Positions 26,151 to 40,424 of a stretch of 64,000 nt of DNA are shown here, in pieces. The notes below the pieces were generated by a model. That model ran no database searches. It saw only the letters and a list, made by a program, of their open reading frames with translations, and was not told where the DNA came from. Made by a program: the position numbers and the translations under genes. Within the stretch, counting starts at the first letter, position 1. Each line of letters starts with the position of its first letter. Source of the stretch: Microcebus murinus (lineage: Eukaryota > Chordata > Mammalia > Primates > Cheirogaleidae); NCBI RefSeq assembly GCF_040939455.1, contig NC_134110.1:101275001-101339000 (forward strand), in the 5' to 3' direction.

Positions 26151-26884
26151 TGAATATGCCCTTCTTGCCATAGCCTTCATGCTCCAACACTGCCACACAA
26201 CCTGCTAGTGGTACAAGCTCTTGATAGACAAAAGAGCGAGTTTGGATCTCAGAGCACCATTCAGGGTTTTGCCACCTTTCGCTGTTCACTTCAACAGTGG
26301 CTGGCGCAAATCAGGTGGTCAAAAAACGATCCATTCCCCTCTGTACTGAACCATATCTTCCTTTCCAAAACTGCTGGAAAGGAAAGGGGGAGGAAGCCTT
26401 GGCCTGTGGGTCCCTCCGGACCTCATGTCTACCTTGTTTTCTTGGACTCAAGGACAAGCTGCCGTCTCAGGGCACTTTCAGTTCCCTTCTCGTCTATGCC
26501 CAGGAATGGTATTCTCATCAGATCGTATGCTGGAAATACTGGTTTCGTGTGTGTCAAGAGGAAACTCTCTCCTGTCGGATTATGAGAGACTCCACCTTTA
26601 GTACTTCAACGTGTCTTGACATGGGTGGACTCCTTGGACTTCAACGTGTGACATGGGTGGCAGTCGAGGCATTGTACCACACATACCCGCTCCACAAAAT
26701 ACGTTCCCTGTACCGGCCGGAGCCTCGCTTCTCCTTCTTGGGTTTCATAGAAAAAGGAAAAACTTCCGGCTATGGGAGCAAAGCTACAGCATCACTTGAT
26801 CCAGAATCGCGCATCTACCCACCCACCCACACCCCTCTACCGGCACGTGACATACTTGGCAGATCACTTACTGACCTGTTTACA
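26151..26884. other. Unrecognised stretch with a long but GTG-initiated frame
   Basis: A plus-strand frame of about 202 codons runs from 26297 to 26905. Its first codon is GTG and no ATG occurs for about 94 codons. Its end lies in an Alu monomer. It shows no motif I know, and a second frame (26208-26585) overlaps it. A partial tandem duplication (ACTTCAACGTGT...GACATGGGTGG) lies at 26603-26628 and 26638-26660. I do not call a gene. Confidence 0.5.
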
Positions 26885-26886
26885 GG

Positions 26887-26982
26887 AAGCCGGGTGCACC
26901 TGTAGTCCCCACTACTTGAGAGGCCGAGGCTTGAGCTCAGGAGTCCAGTCCAGCCTGGGCAACATAGCAAGACCCTGTCCCC
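26887..26982 (+). mobile_element. Free left Alu monomer (FLAM-like)
   Basis: GCCGGGTGCACCTGTAGTCC, ACTTGAGAGGCCGAGGC and CAGCCTGGGCAACATAGCAA follow the 7SL-derived Alu monomer, ending in an A-rich tail to about 26998. Only one arm is present, so it is a fossil monomer or an Alu fragment. Confidence 0.8.
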
Positions 26983-26989
26983 AAAACAG

Positions 26990-29900
26990 AAACCAAACGA
27001 ACAGAAAGCCCACTTCTTGCCTTTTTACAGTCAGACTCCCCACCTCTAGGACATAATCTCCATAAGAGCAGGCATTTTTTTTCCTGTTCTGTTTTCTGTG
27101 GTATCTTTAGTACCCAGGGGGTGCCTAGCCGGTGGCAGGCACTCTGTGAACCCTTACTGAGTGACGGAGTAAACGAATTTCCCTCTTATCCCTGTGGACT
27201 TTCAGCCGTAGTCAAATGCAGCCCCACCCCCGCAGCCTTCCTCCACCACGTAGCTCTGCCCGGTCGCCGCAGCTGTCTCCCTTCAAGGAGCTTGACCACA
27301 GTACCCCGGCGTATTTCCCATGGGCTTATAGTTTTTTCTTTTTTAATTTTAATTTTGACAAAACACATGTGCATAGTCCATATTTCATGGGGCAAATGTC
27401 ATATATGAAAATTAGTGGCCCTTGTCCCGCTCTGCAGTGCCCTTTCTCTCTCTCCACCCGTCCCCCGTGGCCTCGATTTACCCGTAGGCTTCCGACTTGC
27501 ACATTTTCAGTAACAGATTCATGCTGGCGCCAGGGAGAGGCCTGTTTGCCTCCCACGTGTCACAAAACCAGCTCAGGAGTTGAGAGTGAGTTTTAGAAAC
27601 TTTTATAGCCACTCGACATTGTCACACTGCACTATGGTCATTTTCTTGAAATTCACTTCGATTATATTTTACAAAACTATCAGTCTGTGGTGGGTTGGAA
27701 ACTAAAACCAAAACCAAAACAGGTCCTTCTCCCTGGACAGTCCGAGCAGCACTGCTCTGGGATGCTGCTCACTTGTGCTGGGGTGGGGCTGGGGGGTGGT
27801 CTGTCTCTCCCCGGCAGCGAGCCCCTGTGCTTCCCGCTCCCTGCTGGATCTCCACTCCTGCACACGGCCTTCCTCATCTTACGTGTGTGCGCACGTGGTT
27901 GAGGGGCTCATATTCCCCAGTAGCTTCCTGAGAAAAGGAGCAGGAGGTGGGGAGTAAAATGTTTTTAGACGTTGCTGGTCTGATAGTTCAATTTAACTCG
28001 CAGGTGAGCAAGAATTCTAATTAAAAAATCACAGCCACTAAGAATTTGACGCTATAACTCCATCATCTTCTAGCATCCAATATCCTACTAAGAAGCTCAA
28101 CGCCTGTCAGGACTTGCATCTTTGCAGTTCTAGGTAACTTTCTTTCATTATTTCACTGGTAATTTTCTCTCCAATGTTTTCCATTCTCTTTCTTTCCCTA
28201 AAATTCCATTTAGCCAAATGTTGAAGGTATTGAGTTTGAGTCCATGATTTAAGTTTTTATAGATTCCCCCCCCCCCCATTGTCCATTTATTATTTTGTTC
28301 TTGTTCTTGACTGTGCTGGGTGGGGGCAGGGCCATCCCCCGCAAGGACTTCCAGCCAGTCAACCCATTTCCAGCCCCCGCTGCGCTCTGCCTTCCACAGT
28401 ATGTGTGATTCCAATCCTCAAGGCTTAACAGATTTTCTGGGTTTAAGTATTTGTTTTATAACAGTGTTTCTCTCCATAAAGACTTACATTTCTGTGTTTT
28501 GCACTTTGTTAAGTCAGTTTCTACTCTTTACTTGCTTTACATATTGTAGCCCGAGGTAACAGATGTCCCTAGTTTTACTGAAGTTGGAGGTACTGTTTTG
28601 TGTTCTCCTTGTTGCACTGAGGTAATTCTAAGAGAGGAGGGTGAAAAAATTGTGTTTTTGTATTAACTTAAAACTAGGAGTCCCTTCTATTTTATTCGAA
28701 TTCAAATAAATATACCTTTTCTCTAAGGAGCTTTCTTGAATGACTCATACTTTCTAAGCACTTCCATATTCTACACGTCCCTTATCTCTCTGTGTGTGTA
28801 CACAAATATTCTTTTATGGTAATAACATGCTAAAATAATTTTATACCATTCTGGATTTGTGTATTTACGGTTTGATTTATTTTTAAGTTCCTTGATACTA
28901 GTGACAAACCAAACCAAACTAAACCATAAACAAAACAATAGCCAAATTCATCTGCTTATAAAGGATTTTATGTGCAGTTATCCAAAGGGGAATGACATTA
29001 ATACAATAATGCAAATGCAATTTTTCAAGATCTCTTTACTGACTTGTAGTGATATGACTTCTTTCTGTATATCTTATTTTTCTCATGGAAACACTTCCTT
29101 ATTCAACAAATGTTGGGAAAATCCATACACATAATCATTCTGCAGAACAGTGTAAAAATGAATAGAGTAGAGCAAACAAAAACCAATTTTTCAGGAAATC
29201 GACTTTTTTACAAAAGGGAGGTCATGAAGAGTTTATAAAGCTAAGAAGGCTGTACACATTGTCACCAGATGTTTTTCACTGGTTAGATGTCATTAATTAA
29301 ATAAAACTTCTCCTCTGCATTGGGATGTATAAAGAGGTTCTTTCAGTCTTTTAGGCCACCGAGAAGCCTACTAATGAAAGACAGATCTCATGATGAAATG
29401 TTTCTGCCATGGCCTGAGTGGTGTTAAGCACCAAGCTCTTAAAATGTTCAATGCCTGAGACATGAATGTCTAGAAGTACAGTGTGAAGCAAAAATCCTTG
29501 GTCCATTGGTCCATTGCCCACTTGGCAAAGATTTCATGAGTCTAGAAATGCAATTTAAGGGACATTTCTTGTTTGAAGTTTATTGTTGTTGCTATCATAA
29601 TTATTACTTCATACTTCCCCAATGTTGAACATACTACTCTCACCTATAGACCACTATATAGCCTGTCCATACTTCATTAGACTTACTAACTTATGAATAT
29701 CTCTTGATCTACCATATGCCTATCAAGGGAAAAAGTGATGTCTTAGGATTCTTGTATTCATAGACCAAGAACAAAAATGATCACTTAATAAATCCTTATT
29801 GTGCAAATGAGGGGGAAATGTCCCAAATAAGAATCTTAAATTTATTTGCCAAGAAAACTCCTTTCTTCAGAAAAGAAAGTTATAAATTATTAGCTATGAC

Positions 29901-31218
29901 CAACCTGACCCTATCGCAGGTTGGAGCCTTCGGGATTACTATTTCTTAATCATTATTTTCCAAAATTTCCCAAAGTTATTTACAAGAACAGCTTTTTGAC
30001 TTCTCAAGTGCATAATAGTCACTGCGGTTTATGATTTTTCCATCTTCTCTTGAGGCGCCTGAATGCTTCTGTTTCCCTTAATGATAAAGTCATCAGATTC
30101 CTATTGGCTGGTAGCTGTGGCTCTATGAAATGAACCTACAGGTTAAACAGTAATGAAGCCTGAACAAATGTGATATTCACACATTTTAGAATACTCAAAA
30201 ATGATGAATGGAAGACTTGAATATGTGGCTTCGGTTTGGGGTCACTTTTCCTACTTTTGGCTGTGCTTTCTATGAGGCATGTGTTCAAAGGAAAACTCAC
30301 AAAGTTATGTTCCTTATATTAGTTGCTCTGCCCAAGAAACATTTTGCAAATATAATTTAGCAGACATGTGACATATAACAAAACCAAATTCTGGCCCTGT
30401 TGCCAACAAAGCTTGGCCAATGCTTCTTCACACAGCTGCACAATGTTTATACATAGCATACCTGATTACTCTGTCATCTACCCACAAAATACATTGCTTC
30501 TTCCACATAGGCTAGGGTTTCCAAGGCAACAGAGAGCTCGTCTAACAATGAAAGCGCACACAAGTTGATTTCCATTTCTACATGCCAAACTCTAACCACC
30601 TTCTCTGGCTACAGGACTTCTATTTCCCACCAGGAAGGCCAAGCTGAGAATGAAGTACTAATAGTAGAAGAACTTTTTAAATGTCTCAGCATAGTTGAGT
30701 GCTATCAAGAAGAAACTTTTTCTTGGCAGACTTTAGAGAAAGATTGATGAGGATCATTTGGGTAGAGGGTTCAGTATAGAGAAGATACGTTACGTTAACC
30801 CTGAAGGACTCCAGGAATGTTGGGGGAGAGAAGATCCACCTTTCCTCTACTACTGAAATCCCTTGGGGAACTAAGTCCCCAGTTTTCATTATGTGGGCAA
30901 GTTTATTGAAAATGATCTCTACTTCTCATTTTCCATCCTTTGCAGAATCCATTGCAGTCTGCATTCTTGTCTTAGAACCGCCCTAGCAAGGCCACCCAAG
31001 TCTTTCTAAATCCAGTGCTCACTTGGCCATCCTCATACTTTATTGATTATCCTTCCATCCTGTCTCTCCCTTCTCCCTTTTCCAATTATACTTACTGAGT
31101 TCTCTTCCAACACAAAGTTCCCTCTCATTCTCCTTTGCAGGCTCCTCTTCTTCAGCTAATACTTTAGCTATGATTCTCTCCTCATTCATGTTTTATTCTC
31201 ATTCCACATATCTCTCTA
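26990..31218. other. Mostly unique-looking sequence
   Basis: At about 27325-27415 a short stretch (TTTTAATTTTGACAAAACACATG) resembles an antisense L1 3' end but is too short to be sure. A run of 12 C lies at 28266-28277. I see no gene, RNA gene or other named repeat over these 4.2 kb. Confidence 0.5.
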
Positions 31219-31219
31219 G

Positions 31220-31397
31220 GCAATGGGTGCTAAATCTACTTGCACACTGGAATCACTTGAGGCTCTTATAACAGTTTCAAAGCCCAGACCACAGTGCAGC
31301 CCGGTCTCTGAAGATGCAACACAGACATCAGTATATTGTGAGATGCTCCCAGGAGATTTCAGTGTGCATACAAGTTTGGGAAACCACTACCCAAGAG
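31220..31397 (+). mobile_element. MER5A-like hAT-Charlie element
   Basis: The phrases GCACACTGGAATCACTTGAGG, CTCTTATAACAGTTTCAAAGCCC, GATGCTCCCAGGAGATTTC and TTTGGGAAACCACTACC follow MER5A in sense orientation. MER5A is a 190-bp non-autonomous hAT transposon with no coding capacity. This copy is diverged. Confidence 0.75.
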
Positions 31398-31589
31398 TGT
31401 TCCCTTTCCTTCTAACTAACTCCAGACTAGCTGGCACCTAATGTGCTAGACTTGTACCTTGTTCAGGATTAATCATGTTTGTGATATATGCTCAGTTACT
31501 TCTTGAAATTCTTCAATTGTATCTCATTATTTCAGTATAAAATAAAAAAGTGTTACCATTCAAAGCTTCCATGGTCTGGGCTGTTCTTA

Positions 31590-31920
31590 CGTATAAGCTC
31601 CATCTCACACTTTTGCCTAGTGCTGCTTGAAGCCCTCAGGCACATTCCTGCCCCTCTGCCTGGAACTGCCCCCTTCACCTGCCTGATTGCAACTTGTCCT
31701 TTAACACTCAGCAGGGACATTTCTCTAGCACCTCCTCCTCTCACAACATGGAGTGTTTTGTTGATCTTAGCTCTTATCACACTTATGTCTCCATATTGGT
31801 TTATCTTGTAGTAGAAAGAATTTATTTGAGGGCAGAGTATTTGCTTTTTATATCTCTACTCAGTGAAGAGTACCTTGACTGTAATATATGTTCAGTGTGA
31901 GATGAATAAATGAATTAAAG
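31590..31920 (+). repeat. L2 LINE 3' end, sense
   Basis: CCTGCCCCTCTGCCTGGAACTG, TTATCACACTTATGTCTCC, TTGAGGGCAGAGTATTTGC and GATGAATAAATGAATTAAAG follow the 3' end of L2, including its characteristic TGAATAAATGAAT tail. This is an ancient LINE tail without coding sequence. Confidence 0.85.
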
Positions 31921-32452
31921 AAATATGATGGCTGGAAATTTTTGCATTGAAGCTGTGTGTTCATAAAGGGTTTGATCAGATTTACTTCTTCAAGGAGAGA
32001 GGGAGGCAGAGAGCCACAGAGCTTTCCTACAAGTGCCAGGGCATTCTTCCCTTCCTCGTGCTCCCTCCTCATTCTCTGGCAAGTAGAGCTTCTGGAAACA
32101 CAATCCAGGAGGTGAGACTGACCTTCATGATCCTTGGAAATCACCCTGGACATTGTTTTTAGCAACTGAAAATTCAGCAAGAGTAGTCATACCATCAGGA
32201 AGTGGTTCCAAGAGCTGGACATTATGAGCAACACCTGCTAGCAAGAGTCTTGGACAACTTTTGGGTCAGTAGAGGACAAGGGGGCATATCCATGGCATGA
32301 AAATCCTGAGGTCACTTACCAGACAGATGGAAGTTGTCTTTAAAAAATTCATTCTGAGTAAGACTAGAAGTGAACTGTTTCTACAACTATGCAGTTCTGT
32401 TAAGTCAATCTTGAGATCATTCTTTGAAAACTGAGATGAAAGCTAAAACTTA
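31921..32452. other. Unique-looking sequence
   Basis: No gene or named repeat is recognised. Confidence 0.5.
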
Positions 32453-32464
32453 AAAAATATTGTA

Positions 32465-32770
<306 letters not shown>

Positions 32771-32783
32771 AAAAATATCGTAG

Positions 32784-33370
32784 GTGAATTTTTTCCTCTT
32801 TTACATATTGTATTTTGGAACCACAAAAGAAGAAACTTTAATAGAAATACTCATAATTAAAATTTGCACTTAATGATACCAATGGCAAGGCACAAAAGAT
32901 AGGAGACATGGAATAACGAGTGCCTCCCCCATTTGTATTTTGAAAGCCTCTTTTGTTTTTTATATAACTCCCATTTCCTGGGAAGTCCTGAGCATTACAA
33001 AACAGAATATTGAGTATAAAAAATTGAAGTGTAAGTCACTTTCTCACAGTTATCTAGTAAAAATAAATAGCTATAAACAAAGAATGGGAGAGAATAACCT
33101 GATTTTCTAAATGTCTAGCTATTCTGTGATCCAAACACCGTTTTCCAGATTTGACTTTTGCATGTTGTTCACCAAGAAACACTGTAGCCATCCCTGATAA
33201 CATGGGTTCTCCCAAGCCCTCCGTGTTAGCTAACCAGCTTCAGATGGGCTGCCAGTTACAGTCTGTGCTGTTTTTCTAAGCCTTTTCCTATTGTCAGTGG
33301 TAGAAAGTGATAAGTATATAACAATCTTAGTCTTATTAAATTAATTATATGCCCAAAAAGACAGGGCTTA
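32784..33370. other. Unique-looking sequence
   Basis: No gene or named repeat is recognised. Confidence 0.5.
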
Positions 33371-33374
33371 CTAA

Positions 33375-33605
33375 CACAACAGAGTCAGCCATTGGAAACG
33401 CTGTGTGCAAGTAACACACACTGTGGTTTGAGCTGGCTTCACCCAGAGCGCTGCCCTGACAGGGGCCTTGCACTTGTTTTGATGCTCTAATGCTGCCATA
33501 TGGAAATTCTTGATGTTTGAACAAGGCTCTCCAAATTTTCATTTTGCACTGGGTCCTGCAAACTGTGTAGCTAGTCCTCAGGTAAATCCTCACTAAGCAT
33601 TTTCT
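33375..33605. repeat. Possible old DNA-transposon remnant
   Basis: AAATTCTTGATGTTTGAACAAG, CAAATTTTCATTTTGCACTGGG and GCAAACTGTGTAGCTAGTCCTC resemble a phrase common to an old mammalian MER-type DNA repeat. I cannot name the family and the borders are approximate. Confidence 0.4.
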
Positions 33606-33607
33606 CA

Positions 33608-33945
<338 letters not shown>

Positions 33946-35340
33946 TTACAGGAAAAAGAAGCTGTGGACAGCAGCCTGTTGCTATGGGGATGACGGTTGA
34001 CTAGAAGGAGAGACAGCCCCTCTACCTTAGGTCTTGGAATTCTTTACAGACTATTGTAGATGCAGACGAGTCTCTGGCATTTTTGCCATGATATCATAGC
34101 ATCCTTTCTTGCTTTCTGCATGCTGCCTTCTCGCCTAGCAGGACCACTCCATAGGACTCCCGGGGATTATTCCTGTTTTCACGAGAATGGTTATTTCTTA
34201 GGGAAAGTTTTCTAACTCCAGACAGTACAAACTTCATCAAAAGCTTCAGCCAAGTGAATGCATGCTTGAGGCTCACATATGCAGAAATAAATCATCCCTT
34301 TGCAGAGTCAGGTCAGAACTATGATGCTATGGCTCAGGGCGACTAAGCCAATTGCTGATGTCAAGGTACACTGATAGACTGGCAGAGTTGATGGATGAGC
34401 TGGACAAATACTTATCTCACTTTTACTATATCCTTCTCAAAAATGTTTAAGCTAGTTCACCAGAGGATAATTAGAGTTCTGCCATGAATTCATTAGTACA
34501 CTATACTTACAATTACCTTTTTTCTGGATTTGTACCTATTTGGTAGACATAGAGATGCAATTGGAATATGGATCTTTAGACGATATAGCAAAGAAAGAGA
34601 TATGAGCTTTTTGCAGTTGAGACATTCACTGAATTTTAATTGAGACTGAGATAGAAGTAGTTAAGATAATAGACATGAAACCATTGTTTTGGCTAGAGAT
34701 TGTTTCAGCTCAAATGGATGCAAGAATGGAAGGCATGCTATGTGTAATAGCATATACAATCATCCTTTTTTCAAGTGATGTGTGAAACTAGTGTAAGCTT
34801 CGGAATATATTAATAAGCAAGTTTAAAACTCGATATTTTCAAAATCACCTTTCTTTTGCTCTGAGTCCCATCAGGTTGATGTCCCAGGAGACACACGACC
34901 CAGCTGCCTGCAGAAGCTCAGCAATCCCTAAGGACTTGTTGGAAATGGTTACCATGAGACTTTCCTTCTTCACACACAACAAAGAAAAAAAAATTAGAGT
35001 GGGGTAATGGTGACCACTATTACTTAGTAACAAAATAAAGCAACCTTTAGTACTTTGTTTTAAAAAATTTATTTTAAATGAAAATAACCAAAGCATATTT
35101 GTTAAATATGAGGAATGAGTAATGTAGACACCCAGAGTTCTCAAGAAAGGAAAGGGGAAATGTCCACAAATTTTGCCTAATGGTAAACATCACCCAAAAT
35201 GCTTGTGAAAAAGGCACATTCTCATGTCCCACTCAGAAAATGGGGAGATTCTGCCAAAAGGACTAAGGGTCCATAATATTATAAAGGTACCACTGCTGTG
35301 ATTCCTATGGTCAGGCAAGTGTGGGTAAAGCTGCCTTAGG
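33946..35340. other. Unique-looking sequence
   Basis: No gene, RNA gene or named repeat is recognised. Confidence 0.5.
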
Positions 35341-35512
35341 CAGCGGTTCTCAGTGAAGCCACTGGAGGTGGTCAGTCATAGCTGAAGGGCTCCTTAAAAC
35401 TGGGTCCCTCTTTTAACACAGTTTCTTATTCAGGCATTTGGAGAGTGGCTGGAGGGTTTGCATTTCTAGCAAGTCCCCAGGTGGTGCAAGAGCCACACAT
35501 TGAGAACCTCTG
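35341..35512 (+). mobile_element. MER5A element with both terminal repeats
   Basis: It starts with CAGCGGTTCTCA and ends with TGAGAACCTCTG, imperfect inverted ends typical of the hAT-Charlie MER5 group. The centre has GGGCTCCTTAAAACTGGG and TTTGCATTTCTAGCAAGTCC as in MER5A. It is complete in length, non-coding, and mobilised in the past by a Charlie-type transposase. Confidence 0.9.
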
Positions 35513-36098
35513 GTTTTTAGAGCATATTGTGATGTCTGCTGTTGTGATCTGCAAGCCTCAGGTGGCCTTGTGCCTAGGAGGCATGTGACGCCTCCCGGGT
35601 CCTGCTGCTGTCTGTCCCAGATCCTTCAGAACCTTCCTTAAGAAAAGATTGCAGTGCTGTTTATAGGACCGATCCCAGCCTGGGACCTGAAATCAGGATG
35701 TCCTATAGGATAAAGATACCCCCAGGAAAAGTGCCAGCTCTTGCCTGAACCCTGGAACACCCCCCAAAAGATGGGTATTTAAAGGACAAGGTCTAGCTGA
35801 CCATCACTCTTGGTTGCAGACAGAGGGGAAGGAGGGAGGCCACAGTCCCAAAAGACCTGGAGGGCCTCAGAAGCTCTTAGATTCAGAGTCTAGAGAAGCC
35901 TAGATTGCAGGCAGCATCACCCACACTTCTTTTTTTTTTTTCCAGAATGGGGTTGAGAGGAGTATGAGAAATATATTTCCTGGTCTGAATAAGATTTTTT
36001 TCCACAGAGGAGGTAGTTAGAAAAGAAGATACAAAATGGGCATTTCTTTTTGGATATGTCTCCTTAAAGGAAGTCAGCAGATCTTGCACAGGTAAGAG
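35513..36098. other. Unique-looking sequence
   Basis: No gene or named repeat is recognised. A T run lies at about 35930-35941. Confidence 0.5.
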
Positions 36099-36131
<33 letters not shown>

Positions 36132-36155
36132 CGCGCGCGCACGTGCGTGTACATA
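36099..36155 (+). repeat. 57-bp strictly alternating purine-pyrimidine tract
   Basis: A (GT)n stretch at 36099-36122 passes into GC dinucleotides (36122-36140) and then CACGTGCGTGTACATA. Every step alternates purine and pyrimidine with no break, which is the known requirement for left-handed Z-DNA, and the GC part is the strongest Z-former. Frames on both strands read Cys/Val or His/Thr repeats and are not coding. Confidence 0.95.
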
Positions 36156-36860
36156 GGCAGGAAGTGTGGTATGTGCTTTCTCATGTATGAGGATGGCACA
36201 GTGATGTCAACCTTACTGGCCAAGCCAGACTCTAGCAGCCTTTGGCTACATCTTTCTTCTAAGCCTTCTCTTTCATCCACAATTAAGTTTCCCATAGATG
36301 TCTTGTTCTGATTTAGATTGCTTTTATCTGAGAACTTCTCTATCCTCGCCACTACCCACAGGTGCAGGAACCTCACCCTCTCTCCAGGTTGCTACTGTGC
36401 ACCCTGCCCTGGCGGAGCACAAGTTTTAATCCTCAAATAATACTGTAAGTGGTGTTCAAACAAAAATCAGAAGGCCTGTGGCGTATTTAAGAATCCTAAA
36501 CATTAGATTAACTTTTAGGTTATGAAGTTTCCAGTCTACCTACCAAAGATTTGATTTCAATAGCTGTGAACGTGCTTCCAAGGGGAAAGCATAAAAAGCC
36601 TGAAAGCAGTCCAATAAATATTTTGCTTAGGCATCATTTTTGTCCTATGGTTATTCTGGAAGCCAAGCAGATGTTTATTGTACAAATATAGAACGACCTG
36701 CGTAACTCCCTTGCAGCTCTCTGAGTCCTTAGTAAAGTGACAACACGGAAGAGAAGGCAGCAGCACACATAAAGTCAATCATAAGAAGGAGAAAAAGGCA
36801 CGGAAATGCTCCATCTATAGTCATTTGCTAGCAACAAATTATCTTAGCTTTTCTTCATCT
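36156..36860. other. Unique-looking sequence
   Basis: No gene or named repeat is recognised. Confidence 0.5.
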
Positions 36861-36864
36861 GAGA

Positions 36865-38775
<1,911 letters not shown>

Positions 38776-38779
38776 GGGT

Positions 38780-38953
38780 GAGTGTGTTAGTATGCTTGGC
38801 TGCTGTAAGAAAACACCACAGATCACATGGCTCAAACCATAGATAGTAACTTGCTCACTGTTCTGGGGACTGGATAGTGCAAGATCAAGATTCAGGCAGG
38901 GTTCAGTGTAAATGGCTGCTTTCCACTGAGTCCTCACATGACCTTTCTTTGCA
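38780..38953 (-). repeat. MLT1 LTR end, antisense (inverted arm 1)
   Basis: TTGGCTGCTGTAAGAAAACACC, TGGCTCAAACCATAGATAG, CAAGATCAAGATTCAGGCAGG and GAGTCCTCACATGACC are the reverse complement of the 3' part of an MLT1-type LTR. It abuts a sense copy of the same LTR part, so the two pieces form an inverted repeat centred near 38955. Confidence 0.78.
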
Positions 38954-39166
38954 CACACAGAGAGAGAGGCCATGTGAGAGCACAGTGAGAAGGTGATCAT
39001 CCACAAGCCAAGAAGAGAGCCCTCACCAGAAACCACATCCTATCTGAACCCTGATCTTGGATTATCCAACCTCCATAACAGTGAGAAAACTAATTTGTTG
39101 TTTAAACCATGAGATCTGTAGTATTTTGTTATGACAGCCTGAGCAAAATAATATAGATTTTGCTAC
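38954..39166 (+). repeat. MLT1 LTR end, sense (inverted arm 2)
   Basis: GAGAGAGGCCATGTGAGAGC, CCACAAGCCAAGAAGAGAG, CTGATCTTGGATTATCCAACC and TTTTGTTATGACAGCCTGAGC are the 3' half of an MLT1-type LTR in sense orientation. It runs straight into MaLR internal sequence, so it is the 3' end of a 5' LTR whose first half is missing. Confidence 0.82.
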
Positions 39167-40420
39167 TATGGAGTTGGGTGCTGCTGTACTAAATACCTAA
39201 AAACGTGGAATCAGCTTTGGAACTTGGTAATGAATAGAGGGTGGAACAGTTTTGAGGTGTATACTAAAAAAAGCCTAGATTGCCATGAAGGTACAGTTAG
39301 TAGAAATTATGGTAATTCTGGTGAGAGCTTAGAAAGAAAAGAGAAAAGCTAGAGAGAAACCCTACATCTTAGAGAATACATAAATAATCATGAACATACT
39401 ATTGGTAGAAATATGAACATTAAAGCAATTTTGGTGAGGGTTCAGATGGAAATGAATAAAAAGTTACAAGAAACTGGAGGAAAGAAGATCCTCATCACAG
39501 AATGGCGAAGAACTTCACTGAATTGTGTTCTGCTGTTTTGTGGAAGGTACATGTAAGCAATAAACTTGTGCGTTAAGCAGAGGAGATTTTTAAGCAAAGT
39601 ATTGAAGGTATGATTTGGGTCCTTCTAACTGCTTATAGTAAAATGCCAGGAGAGGGAGATGAATTGAAGAAAGCATTGTTAAGCAAAAAAGAACCAGAAC
39701 TTAAAGATTTGGAACATTCTCAGACTGTCCATATTGCAAAAATGAGAAAGTGTGCTCTGAAGACAACACTAAGGATGAGGCTAGACTATTACCCGATAAA
39801 GAGACTATGATATTAGATGAGCAGAAACACTATAAGTTTGAACTAAAAGGAATGGGCATGTGATGCTGCCAGACTTTTTGGATTCTACAGGATGAGACCA
39901 CGAGAGCTATTTGGCCACAAACATGCACCATCCTTCAAAGAAAGGCAAGAATGACCCTGAGGACAATTCAGAGATCATCAGGGCTGCCACTCTGGCCACA
40001 GGCCACCACAGGTAGAGCAAGGCTATGTCTGTCTTGATTTCAAAGGGTGGCACCGCCATCATGATTTCAGCAGGCTGCTGTCCCCCTGAGCTGCATAGGC
40101 TGGGCCTTCCCAACTCCTATTGCCAAAAAGGATTTTGGTTGTTAGACCACCCACTTCCCAGTCCTTTGGCTCTGGGAAGGTGCTTTTCCTGGAGCTTTTG
40201 TGTGTGTGCTGTTGGTGGTTCTGGGCTGGAGGTTCTGCAGTGCTCTGTTGGGGATCTATGGAAGGTCCTAAGAAACCCAGGAGATTCAATGCCACATTGT
40301 CCTTCAAGTACCAATGACCCAGGCAGCCTGCTTTCTTTGTTCTGCCTTTGAAGACTTCTCTGCCTGCTGTTGTGTTATATACAGGTTTTTTAGTTTTTTG
40401 AAGGAGCTTCTGGGAGGAAT
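39167..40420 (+). mobile_element. MLT1 (MaLR) internal region, sense
   Basis: The sequence GGTGCTGCTGTACTAAATACC, TTTGGAACTTGGTAATGAATAG, AAAGCCTAGATTGCCATGAAG, TACAAGAAACTGGAGGAAAG and TTATAGTAAAATGCCAGGAG follows the MLT1 internal region after the LTR at 38954-39166. MaLR internal regions hold only gag-like remnants. The 66-codon frame at 39610-39810 is a fragment of this kind and not a gene. I see no 3' LTR before 40420. Confidence 0.75.
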
Positions 40421-40424
40421 GGGC

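Noticed and set aside
26297..26905. 202-codon plus-strand frame
   Set aside because: It begins with GTG, has no ATG for about 94 codons, runs into an Alu monomer and shows no known domain or splice context.
35333..35520. An 8-bp target-site duplication for the MER5A
   Set aside because: The flanks GCCTTAGG and GTTTTTAG are too different to call.
36074..36376. 100-codon minus-strand frame with a His/Thr repeat
   Set aside because: The repeat comes from the GT/GC tract. The rest has no known motif.
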